DNA of 41,873 nucleotides, taken from positions 1-41,873 of the forward strand of contig JACIYF010000012.1 in the NCBI GenBank assembly GCA_014360065.1. The letters run 5' to 3'. Positions 17,679 through 25,332 of the stretch are shown in pieces. Source of the DNA: Clostridia bacterium (lineage in GTDB: Bacteria; Bacillota; DSM-521; Neomoorellales; JACIYF01). The first letter of the stretch is position 1. Every line of letters starts with the position of its first letter. The notes beneath the pieces are model-generated. The model saw nothing but the letters and a program-made list of their open reading frames with translations, was not told the origin of the DNA and searched no databases. Both the position numbers and the translations under genes were made by a program.

Positions 17679-18602
17679 TTAGAGTTGCGGCCGCGGGTAT
17701 AAGCCGGCCCGCTGGACAATAGTAGGAACAATTTCTTCCCACTCGATGGCCATCAGGTGAATCCCGTGTACGCCCTCTATCTGTCGCAGTTGTTCGATGG
17801 TCTCAACGCAGATATTTATCCCTTCTTCTCTAGCCTTGTCTTTTCCAGCTACACGCATCCGGTTGATGATTTCATCTGGGACATCCATCCCGGCTACACT
17901 TTCCTTCATGTACCGAGCCATACCTACCGACTTTAGGGGCGTGACACCGGCCAGGATATGAGTTCTCTCATGTAACCCGCGATCGCGAACCATTTCCATC
18001 CACTTAGCGAATTTCTGAACGTTAAAAATACACTGGGTCTGAATGAAGTCCGCCCCGGCTGCCACCTTCTTGGCAAGACGAAGTACGCGAAATTCAAAGG
18101 GATCGGCAAAGGGATTGGCAGCTGCCCCAATGAATAGAGCTGGCCTACCCTCAATATCAGTCCCGGCAGCGGTTTTGCCTTCATCCCGCATAGTTTTTAC
18201 AATCTGGAGAAACTGAATGGAATCTACATCAAATACGTTCTTTGCCGTAGGGTGATTCCCGAACCTTTGGTGGTCCCCGGTAAGGCATAGTAAGTTCTTG
18301 ATCCCCAATGCACATGCTCCGAAGATATCGCTTTGTAAAGCTATCCGATTCCGGTCTCGGGTAGTCATCTGCATAGTTGGCTCAAGACCCAACTGGCTCA
18401 AAAGGACGCAACTGGCCAGGCTCGACATGCGAACAATTGAGGTTTGATTATCGGTTACATTAACCGCATCTACGTAACCCTTTAGGTATCCAGCCTTCCG
18501 CTCAATGACCTTTCGGTCTGCACCTTGGGGAGGGCCACATTCAGCAGTCACTGCAAAGTGACCTGCTGCTAATACTTTTTCAAGGTTACTTCCTGCTTTC
18601 AT
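17679..18602 (-). CDS. metF: methylene-THF reductase catalytic subunit MetF
   Basis: A 307-residue TIM-barrel flavoprotein that reduces 5,10-methylene-THF to 5-methyl-THF in the methyl branch of the Wood-Ljungdahl pathway. Family segments are AECGPPQGAD, NVTDNQTSIVRMS, MQMTTRDRNR, NLLCLTGDH, GADFIQTQCIFN and ILAGVTPLKS. The start ATG overlaps the metV stop by 4 nt (ATGA at 18599-18602), so translation is coupled. The MetF-MetV pair is the acetogen-type reductase that takes electrons from iron-sulfur partners rather than directly from NADPH. Confidence 0.95.
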   Translation of the reverse strand: MKAGSNLEKVLAAGHFAVTAECGPPQGADRKVIERKAGYLKGYVDAVNVTDNQTSIVRMSSLASCVLLSQLGLEPTMQMTTRDRNRIALQSDIFGACALGIKNLLCLTGDHQRFGNHPTAKNVFDVDSIQFLQIVKTMRDEGKTAAGTDIEGRPALFIGAAANPFADPFEFRVLRLAKKVAAGADFIQTQCIFNVQKFAKWMEMVRDRGLHERTHILAGVTPLKSVGMARYMKESVAGMDVPDEIINRMRVAGKDKAREEGINICVETIEQLRQIEGVHGIHLMAIEWEEIVPTIVQRAGLYPRPQL

Positions 18603-19267
18603 AGGCGTAAATCTCCCCTATCTATCCTCCGTGGACCACCATCGCGGTTAGTCGACCAATCCTTAGGAGGCAGGATTTCCTCAAGCTTGTTAAGTTGCCC
18701 CAAGGTTTTCAAGCGGTCATAGATTAGTTGCCAGCCACAATCGATAGTAGGATCAATCTCGCATTTACCGTTTTGCGAGCCACCGCAAGGACCATTGAGC
18801 AGGCTCTTGGAGCAGCGGGCTATGGGACAGATACCTCCAGTACGATCCAGAATGCAATTTCCGCAAGCGGCGCACCGCTCTGACCAAACCCCTTGTTCTT
18901 CAGGGATACCTATAAAGGAAGTGTTTAGTCCTGGATATACTGGAAGACCAGCGAAGATTTCGGCGATGGTCTGAACGCCGGCCCCGCATCCCAATGAGAC
19001 TATAGCTTCTACTTCTCTAGCCTCGGCTTCTAGCTCTCTCACCATTTCTTTTTCACATTGGCGAATGATGGTTTTCTCAACCACTTTTAGGTTTTGGTTT
19101 TGGCGAAGGGCTATAAGCTCAAGGCTAGAAGCCAAGATACCGACCTCTTTTTCGCCTCCAGCAAGGCAAACCGTAACACAGGTACCGCATCCCACCACTA
19201 GCAGTCTTTGATGTTGTGAAACCATTTGCCAGATTTCGGCCAGAGGTTTCCGTTCGCCAACGATCAC
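18599..19267 (-). CDS. metV: MetV, zinc/Fe-S subunit of methylene-THF reductase
   Basis: A 222-residue protein of the MTHFR C-terminal-domain family (MetV), which partners MetF in acetogens. It is cysteine-rich: VGCGTCVTVCLAGG, SLGCGAGVQ, CAACGNCILDRTGGICPIARC, NGPCGGSQNGKCEI. These residues should hold Fe-S or zinc centres that feed the MetF flavin. The start is the GTG at 19265-19267, overlapping the preceding stop as GTGA and preceded by GAGGGGGT. A longer frame would run into mvhD2. Confidence 0.93.
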   Translation of the reverse strand: MIVGERKPLAEIWQMVSQHQRLLVVGCGTCVTVCLAGGEKEVGILASSLELIALRQNQNLKVVEKTIIRQCEKEMVRELEAEAREVEAIVSLGCGAGVQTIAEIFAGLPVYPGLNTSFIGIPEEQGVWSERCAACGNCILDRTGGICPIARCSKSLLNGPCGGSQNGKCEIDPTIDCGWQLIYDRLKTLGQLNKLEEILPPKDWSTNRDGGPRRIDRGDLRL

Positions 19268-19680
19268 TTTGCTACCCCCTCTGCCTGAGATACTCGGCCT
19301 CGGCAAGGACCTAAAGCGCGGACAGTATCCAACATTTCCTTTATCACATCTGCAGCTTGCGGTACCATCATGGAGGCTAAAGCAGCCATTTCCAGGCGCT
19401 CCTTCTCTATGCCAATTTCTTCCAAGAGTCTTTGAGCGTATTCTACCCGCTGTCTAGCCCGAACATTGCCGGTAAGATCCTGGCAGCTACCTTCTGGGCA
19501 AGCCAACACCAAAACTCCGTCCGCACCATCTCGAAAGGCCCTTAGGAGATCGCGCACTTCCACCCGTCCAGAGCAAGGAACGCGAACAATGTTGACCTCA
19601 CTCGGGTCGAGCAATCCCGTTATTACCGCCTGATCGGTAGCCAGGTAGGCTGATCGAAAACAGGCAAATGCTGTGATCAC
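19264..19680 (-). CDS. divergent MvhD-like protein
   Basis: A 138-residue MvhD homologue. It keeps RVPCSGRV and LACPEGSC, but the N-terminal CNWCSYAGAD segment has become CFRSAYLATD, losing one cysteine of the pair, and the histidines of GCHPGDCHY are gone. Its [2Fe-2S] site may be altered or lost. The GTG start overlaps the upstream stop (GTGA at 19677-19680), with GGAGG 7 nt before it. It lies between an HdrA-like half protein and metV, so it probably joins those two (inference). Confidence 0.85.
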   Translation of the reverse strand: MITAFACFRSAYLATDQAVITGLLDPSEVNIVRVPCSGRVEVRDLLRAFRDGADGVLVLACPEGSCQDLTGNVRARQRVEYAQRLLEEIGIEKERLEMAALASMMVPQAADVIKEMLDTVRALGPCRGRVSQAEGVAK

Positions 19681-21275
19681 TTCCACCCCTCCCCCAGTTG
19701 CAGTTGTACTGCCATCTGTGCATCGGTAAAGCCGTTCAGTTGTAATGCTTTCCCGGGGCATTCGGCAGCACAAATGCCACAGCCCTGACAGGATAAATCG
19801 TCAACGTAGGGAGCACGGCGTATGGGATCGATGCTAATGGCCCGGTGTGGACAGCTGCGAATGCAGGTCAGACAGAGCGCACACTTCTCAGCCTCTATAG
19901 CTACCTTTCCACTTAATACCCAAGTCTTCCCACCACTGAGCAACGAGGCGGCGCTTTCTGCCGCTTGCCGAGCGTCAGCCAAGCTTTCCTCCAATTCTTG
20001 CTCCCAACGGCACAGGCCCGCATAGAATATGCCAGGCCGGTTGGACAAAACTGGGTAGAGGTGAACGTTAGCATCCTGGAGCCAGCCCTCAGGGCTAATG
20101 GTAAGTCCAGCTTCCCGGGCTATTTCTCGAATTGATGGTCCTACCGCTAGTTCCTGCTCCACCACTAATAAATCGCAGGCAAGGCTAACTGGCTGGCCAC
20201 CTAAGTAGATATCGTTGACGACGATCTCCACTTGTACCCCACAGAGTTTTACTGACGGGTTATCCCTAAATTTAAAGAAAATAACACCTTGGTCTCGGGC
20301 CTGTCGATACAGGCCTTCCCATTCACGGCCATCAACCTTTACATTGCGGCAAAGAATATAGGCTTCGCTAGCCCAATTCTTTTTACAAGCGAGCGCACCC
20401 TCAACCGCCATGTGGCTTGCTAACCGCGACTCCTGAGCTAAATCGACAAGAAACCCTACTCGCCTAAACTTTTCCGAGGAAGTAGCTAGGATCCGGGGTA
20501 GCTGCCAAAGGCCAATGACCTGGGGAGGGGAAAAGTAGGGCGGAGTCTGAGGCTCGACCCCACTAGCTATAATGATGGCTCCCGCATTAACGATAGAGGT
20601 TTGCCCGCCTTTCTTCACCGAGATTGCAAAATGGCCAGCTTGTCCTTTAATTGCAAGTAATTCTGTGCCAGTTGAAACCGTAATCCGGGGCTGTTGTACC
20701 AGCTCTTGCAGCTTTTTGGTTAGTACTTCCGGATAGAGCTCTGAACCACGCCTTCCCAACTCCTTTTCCTTTTCTATCAGGGTTACCCTCAACCCCAGCT
20801 GGGCCGCGGTTAAGGCTGCTTCAATACCGGTAAGGCCGCCTCCTATTATCGCCACCGCCGGCTCTACTGAGACTGCCTTTTCCGGTAGAGGTACCAGCAA
20901 TGCAGCCTTCCTGACTGCGGCCAACACCTCGCGAGCAGCCCTCTGGGTGGCTTCTTCTCCGAAGCAACGTTCCCTCAGAGCAGCCATGGCCATAAGTTGA
21001 GGATCAAAGCCAAAGTCCCGGAGCGCCTCCATGAAAGTCTCCTCATGGAAACTAGGAGAGCAACCAGCAATTACCACCCGGTTTAAGCCCTGTTCTTTTA
21101 TAGCCCTGCCTATGCTTACCCGGCCCTCGGCCAAGCATAGAGCGCTGTCCACTTGCGAGTAAGACACCCCGGGAAAAGTGTTGACTTGGGTCAACAGCTT
21201 TTGAAAATCTATTCGTTTTGCCAAAGCCCCGCCACATTTACACAAAAATACCCCGATTTTCAAGTTCTCGTTCAC
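19677..21275 (-). CDS. HdrA-like protein, C-terminal-half type
   Basis: A 532-residue protein collinear with the second unit of the giant HdrA: KIGVFLCKCGGAL, VVIAGCSPSFHEETF, a FAD motif AIIGGGLTGIEAALTA, and two C-terminal 4Fe-4S motifs (CALCLTCIRSCP, CQGCGICAAECP). The central CVGSRDE...CC cluster motif of that unit is missing here (the aligned stretch reads FLVDLAQES), so it is simplified. The start chosen is the GTG at 21273-21275 with AGGAG 8 nt upstream. It follows the N-terminal-half gene by about 50 nt. Confidence 0.88.
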   Translation of the reverse strand: MNENLKIGVFLCKCGGALAKRIDFQKLLTQVNTFPGVSYSQVDSALCLAEGRVSIGRAIKEQGLNRVVIAGCSPSFHEETFMEALRDFGFDPQLMAMAALRERCFGEEATQRAAREVLAAVRKAALLVPLPEKAVSVEPAVAIIGGGLTGIEAALTAAQLGLRVTLIEKEKELGRRGSELYPEVLTKKLQELVQQPRITVSTGTELLAIKGQAGHFAISVKKGGQTSIVNAGAIIIASGVEPQTPPYFSPPQVIGLWQLPRILATSSEKFRRVGFLVDLAQESRLASHMAVEGALACKKNWASEAYILCRNVKVDGREWEGLYRQARDQGVIFFKFRDNPSVKLCGVQVEIVVNDIYLGGQPVSLACDLLVVEQELAVGPSIREIAREAGLTISPEGWLQDANVHLYPVLSNRPGIFYAGLCRWEQELEESLADARQAAESAASLLSGGKTWVLSGKVAIEAEKCALCLTCIRSCPHRAISIDPIRRAPYVDDLSCQGCGICAAECPGKALQLNGFTDAQMAVQLQLGEGWK

Positions 21276-21326
21276 AGCCCTCACTCCTAAATTAGCGTAT
21301 AACCTGACCAGATGCTCAGGCTAGAC

Positions 21327-22634
21327 CTAACTGCAAAGCGCTGCTTTTACCTTCCCTGCTGCTTCCAAGCCTTGAGCTAACGACCCAGCTATATCCTTGG
21401 GTCCTTGGCAAGCACCAGCTATGAACACTCCCCGGCGGTTGGTAACACATGCGTCCTGGGATCGGCCGGCAAAGAAACCGTAGCGATCTAAGCTGATGCC
21501 TAACATCCTAGCCAGCTCAACATTTCCTTCTCCAGGTAGAATACCAGTAGATAAAATAATGAGATCAAAAGCAGTGTGGGCAAGCTGGCCTTTGGCAATA
21601 TCTTCATAGCGAACTAGTAGCTTACCGTTGTCACCGCGGAAAATTTCCATTGGTAGCCCGTGAACGAAGGCCATGCTCTCGCGACACTCTTGGTACAGTT
21701 CCCAAAATGCCTTGCCAGCCGATTGGATATCCATATGAAAAATAGTAATTTCTACTTCCTGATTCTGGCTTTTAAGTAGCCTGGCAATCCGCAGGGCGTA
21801 TTTACAGCAAACCTGGGAACAATACCCCCGGTTACTTTGGGCATTTCTGGAACCAACGCATTGAATGAACGCCACCTTTTGAGGGATGCCACCATTGGCT
21901 AAGCGGAGGGTACCGGTACGTCGGATAAGCGATTCAGCATCCTTACCAGAAAGGACATTGGTAAACCGCTGGTAACCCCAACCTCCCCCTTGGCGAAGAT
22001 CGTAATGGGAAAAACCAGTGGCAGCTATTATCGCTCCAACATTTAGGACCATTGTTTCGGGCTGCCGGCTGAAACTTAATGCCCCAACCGGGCAAGAATC
22101 AACGCAAAGGCTACAAGGTTCACCGTGGTATAACTGGCAACGGTTCCGAGCTAGCGTATAAGTTGGCTTGCTGCCCGCAGTCACGCTCGTTTCTATTGCC
22201 TGGCTAGGACAACCCCTGGCGCATTCGCCGCAGGCTATGCACTTATGGGGGTCAATCGGCGGAAGATGACGGGTTAGATAAACCGTAAAGTTACCTACTT
22301 CTCCGATTATTCTTGCCACTGAGGCAGAATTATACACCGTAACTCGAGGCTGGGTTCTGGTTTCGATTGCTTTTTTGGGGACTAAACACACGCCGCAACG
22401 GCTGCAATTCTCAGTCGCCTTGCAACAATAATCTAGAGCCTTTCCGCCCAGAGTTTCGGCTTTATCAACCAAGTAAACATAAAAGCCGCTACGGGCTAAT
22501 TCTACCGCGGAACTCATGCCGGCTATGCCTCCACCTATGACCAGCACCTTGTCTTTAATCAAGCTTTCAACCTCCCGGGCATAGAGTTGGTGTATTTCAT
22601 CCCCACAAGTTCCCAACTTCACGTTTGGCCACAA
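21327..22634 (-). CDS. HdrA-like protein, N-terminal-half type
   Basis: A 435-residue flavoprotein matching the first unit of HdrA without the GltD-like insertion. It has VLVIGGGIAGMSSAVELARSG, a cysteine cluster CCKATENCSRCGVC, ferredoxin motifs CIACGECARGCP and CSLCVDSCPVG, and CVGSRNAQSNRGYCSQVCC, ending GVFIAGACQGPKDI. Here the HdrA cysteine segment has extra cysteines compared with TNDCAMC. It starts at TTG after GGGAGGT and is the first gene of the ten-gene operon. Together with the next gene it makes a split version of the giant HdrA. Confidence 0.88.
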   Translation of the reverse strand: MWPNVKLGTCGDEIHQLYAREVESLIKDKVLVIGGGIAGMSSAVELARSGFYVYLVDKAETLGGKALDYCCKATENCSRCGVCLVPKKAIETRTQPRVTVYNSASVARIIGEVGNFTVYLTRHLPPIDPHKCIACGECARGCPSQAIETSVTAGSKPTYTLARNRCQLYHGEPCSLCVDSCPVGALSFSRQPETMVLNVGAIIAATGFSHYDLRQGGGWGYQRFTNVLSGKDAESLIRRTGTLRLANGGIPQKVAFIQCVGSRNAQSNRGYCSQVCCKYALRIARLLKSQNQEVEITIFHMDIQSAGKAFWELYQECRESMAFVHGLPMEIFRGDNGKLLVRYEDIAKGQLAHTAFDLIILSTGILPGEGNVELARMLGISLDRYGFFAGRSQDACVTNRRGVFIAGACQGPKDIAGSLAQGLEAAGKVKAALCS

Positions 22635-22673
22635 AGCTACCTCCCTGGGTTACTCTCAAGAACAATTGGCTAG

Positions 22674-22697
22674 AGATAGTGAAAGACATTACTATCT
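22674..22697. promoter_or_regulatory. inverted repeat in the operon leader
   Basis: AGATAGT-N10-ACTATCT lies between the putative promoter and the first gene of the met-hdr-mvh operon. Its position just downstream of the expected transcript start suits a repressor operator or a small leader hairpin. No family was recognised. Confidence 0.4.
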
Positions 22698-22722
22698 TTA
22701 TGGTACATTGGCTTAACTCAGA

Positions 22723-22752
22723 ATACTAGCACCCAAATAACTATTTTGACAA
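22723..22752 (-). promoter_or_regulatory. candidate sigma-A promoter of the met-hdr-mvh operon
   Basis: On the minus strand, TTGTCA (22747-22752), 18 nt, TAGTAT (22723-22728). The -35 has 5 of 6 consensus bases and the -10 has 4 of 6. It would give a leader of about 80 nt. The rest of 22635-22820 shows no gene. Confidence 0.4.
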
Positions 22753-22820
22753 ACGCCTGCCTACTCCTCCGGACTAGAGCCGGTAGCCCTAAATGACTAC
22801 GCCATCCCCCGCCCATAGGG

Positions 22821-24680
22821 CTAGCTAATGAGGTCCATATTTACCCGGTTTCTTCCTGATTGTTTAGCGCTATAAAGCGCCCGATCAGCGGCCCTGACCA
22901 GGGTGGGTCCATCCGGCTTGCCTCCAACTGTTCGCTTCAAAGGCAAGTAAGTCACGCCACCAATGCTTACCGTAACCTGTTCGAGGCGCCCTGGTCCGAC
23001 AGTAAAGTTTTCGCGCTCCATTGCCTCCCGAATGCGTTCAGCTGTAGCCGCCGCACCCACCATTCCGGTTTCTGGAAGGATGACTACAAATTCTTCTCCG
23101 CCATAGCGAGCCGGAAGGTCAACGCTGCGCAAATTGCGCCGCAGTACCTCACCTACCCTGGTCAGAACTTGGTCCCCTGCCAGGTGTCCGTAAGTATCGT
23201 TAAATTTCTTGAAGTAGTCAAGATCAAGCATTAACAAACTTAACGGCCGATTAAAACGGTGAGCTCTCTCAAGCTCATTTTCCAAGGCGGCATCAAAGCG
23301 GCGACGGTTTGCCAGGCCGGTAAGCGTATCGGTCAAGGCCATTTCCCTGATTTCTTGGTACACCCGGCTATTATCAACTGCCAGGGCCGCTTGTTGGGCA
23401 ACCAAGCGTGCAACCTGTAAGCGCTCTGAGGACAACGGTTTAGCCGGTTGCAGAAACCCGGCCAAAGCAACTCCCAAAACCCGATTTTGGACAGTTAAAG
23501 GCAATACCACCAGGGATCGCAAAGAGCCAGCCTCAGGAGGTAAGGGCAATTGGTCCCGTAACCGATCGGATTGCAAATCAACAATCTGAAAGGGTTCACC
23601 TTCTACAAGCAGTTTCCTGAGTTCAGGTAACAACGCATACTTCTTCTTGCCGCCAGCAAGAACCGGCATTCCCGGCGCCAGCTCTAGCGAAATTCCGTCT
23701 TTAGTAACCAAGAAAATAGTAACTATATCCGCTTCCAGGGCTTCGGTCATATAGTTGGTTGATTCCTTGACCACATCACCCATTTGGGTGGAAAGGCCCA
23801 CATCTTCAAACAGCTTGCCGATTTGGGCAAATGCCTTTTCCATCTCCTCCCCTTGACGTTGGGCTTGCCGAAACAACCAAGCATTGGTTTCTGCGTTTCT
23901 TTCTGCCTGCTCAAGCTTCTGTCGCAACTGCTGCTGGGGCTGATACCAGCCTAACTCCAAAGCTCCCTGCAAAAAAAAGTAACCGCCGATAATCTGGTAA
24001 AGGTGTCCAAGGAGGGCAAAGGCATCTCCCCCTACAGCCAGCTTGACCATGGCTACCCAAGCAAAGGGAATAACCAACGCTCCCCAGGCCATGGGATAGT
24101 AACCACCGGACTTTTTTTTGGAAAGAGCCAGCCATGCCCCAGCGCCAATAACCAGAATTGCCGGAATTATGTACGATGCCTCTATGAAAAGAGAAAGTGA
24201 AGAAGGTAGTATGGCAGTTAGAACCAAGACTGCCAGCGTAGCTATTATGGTACCACCCTGCCACATGCGGGAGTCAATCTCTCTAGGCTCCTTAAAACCA
24301 ACGATCCCGGCCGCCGCTAACCCTAGACCTAAGCACAAATATCCTGCCGAGGAAGTCCAGCCATGAAGCAACAAAATGTGGGCCAGATTTAAAGCGGTTA
24401 CTATACCCCAGACAACTGCCAGCAAACCGACAATCAAGTGTGGACGCTGCCCAAGACCGTAGTAAAAGGCAACCAAGGTCGCCGCCTCTAATCCAAAAGC
24501 ACCAATCTCCAGAAGCTGGTGAGTAACTTGCCAAGTATAGCCATCAAAGCGAAAATAAAGCCACCCATTGGCCCACCTGACAATAACCAGCAAAAGCGCC
24601 AGCAATAAAGTCAGGGCGAGAGTCGGGCCCACTGAGTACCTCTTGGGAGATGTTGCTGTAGCTGGGACCTGGGTGGCCAT
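22821..24680 (-). CDS. membrane diguanylate cyclase (7-8 TM, GAF, GGDEF)
   Basis: A 619-residue enzyme making cyclic di-GMP from two GTP. The first 240 residues are hydrophobic with about eight membrane helices (MASE-like sensor). A short coiled coil (QLRQKLEQAERNAET) and a GAF domain (about 290-440) follow. The GGDEF domain (about 450-615) has LTGLANRRRFD, DLDYFKKFNDTYGH and the active site GGEEF. RSVD five residues before GGEEF is an intact product-inhibition site. It appears to be a single gene behind the met-hdr-mvh promoter region. The sensed signal is unknown. Confidence 0.93.
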   Translation of the reverse strand: MATQVPATATSPKRYSVGPTLALTLLLALLLVIVRWANGWLYFRFDGYTWQVTHQLLEIGAFGLEAATLVAFYYGLGQRPHLIVGLLAVVWGIVTALNLAHILLLHGWTSSAGYLCLGLGLAAAGIVGFKEPREIDSRMWQGGTIIATLAVLVLTAILPSSLSLFIEASYIIPAILVIGAGAWLALSKKKSGGYYPMAWGALVIPFAWVAMVKLAVGGDAFALLGHLYQIIGGYFFLQGALELGWYQPQQQLRQKLEQAERNAETNAWLFRQAQRQGEEMEKAFAQIGKLFEDVGLSTQMGDVVKESTNYMTEALEADIVTIFLVTKDGISLELAPGMPVLAGGKKKYALLPELRKLLVEGEPFQIVDLQSDRLRDQLPLPPEAGSLRSLVVLPLTVQNRVLGVALAGFLQPAKPLSSERLQVARLVAQQAALAVDNSRVYQEIREMALTDTLTGLANRRRFDAALENELERAHRFNRPLSLLMLDLDYFKKFNDTYGHLAGDQVLTRVGEVLRRNLRSVDLPARYGGEEFVVILPETGMVGAAATAERIREAMERENFTVGPGRLEQVTVSIGGVTYLPLKRTVGGKPDGPTLVRAADRALYSAKQSGRNRVNMDLIS

Positions 24681-24734
24681 ATACCCGCTGCCCCCTCATT
24701 CACTCGTTCATCCCCAAAATATTCGCCATAAATT

Positions 24735-25253
24735 TCAAACATCCTGCTGTTGGTCTCGCGCCCGATGGGCCAACCTTGCTGCCGCTGCAGCTGCGATGGA
24801 AGCTACGATATCATCTAGAAAAGTATTCACTTGAGCACCCTTTTTCTCATTGATTTTACCCAGGATCCCTAGCTTAACTTTGTCTAGATAGCCAAAGTTG
24901 GTAAGACCAATGGAACCGTAAATGTTGACCACACTTAGCGCCAAAATCTCATCGATCCCGTATAACCCATCATCATTACGAAGCATTTCCAGGAGAGGAT
25001 CAGGAATCAAACCTCTTTCTGCTAGTTCATCCAGAGTGAGGCCGGTGAAAACGGCATTCTGAACCTCACGCTTCTCTAATACCCGCTCCACGCTATCGAT
25101 ACAATCCTCAATCTTTAAATTGGGAATATATCGTTGCTGAATTTCGTAAACCAGCTCCGCGATATCAGCTAGCTTGACCCCTCGGCGATTGAGCCAGCCC
25201 AGTGCGCTCTCCTTCAGTGGCTCACATATTCTTTGCGCTGGGACCGCACCCAT
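24735..25253 (-). CDS. phosphatidylglycerophosphatase A family protein (YutG-like)
   Basis: A 172-residue protein of the PgpA/YutG family. The first half (LGWLNRRGVKLADIAELVYEIQ, TGLTLDELAERGLIPDPL) matches the N-terminal region of Gram-positive YutG proteins. The second half has GIDEILALSVVNIYGSIG and NTFLDDIVASIAAAAAARL. True PgpA proteins are membrane phosphatases; this version is poor in transmembrane helices, so the lipid-phosphatase activity is uncertain. GGGAGGTGG precedes the ATG. Confidence 0.75.
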   Translation of the reverse strand: MGAVPAQRICEPLKESALGWLNRRGVKLADIAELVYEIQQRYIPNLKIEDCIDSVERVLEKREVQNAVFTGLTLDELAERGLIPDPLLEMLRNDDGLYGIDEILALSVVNIYGSIGLTNFGYLDKVKLGILGKINEKKGAQVNTFLDDIVASIAAAAAARLAHRARDQQQDV

Positions 25254-25332
25254 GTACTCTCCACCTCCCAGGCCTTAGTGGCTTGTCTACATTCATTGTA
25301 TAGCTATTCGCCCCGTATTGCCACTACCGGGA

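Noticed and set aside
22784-22823. TAGCCCTA...TAGGGCTA as a terminator of the diguanylate cyclase gene
   Set aside because: The arms are 8 nt but the loop is 24 nt, no U-tract follows, and one arm overlaps the stop codon.
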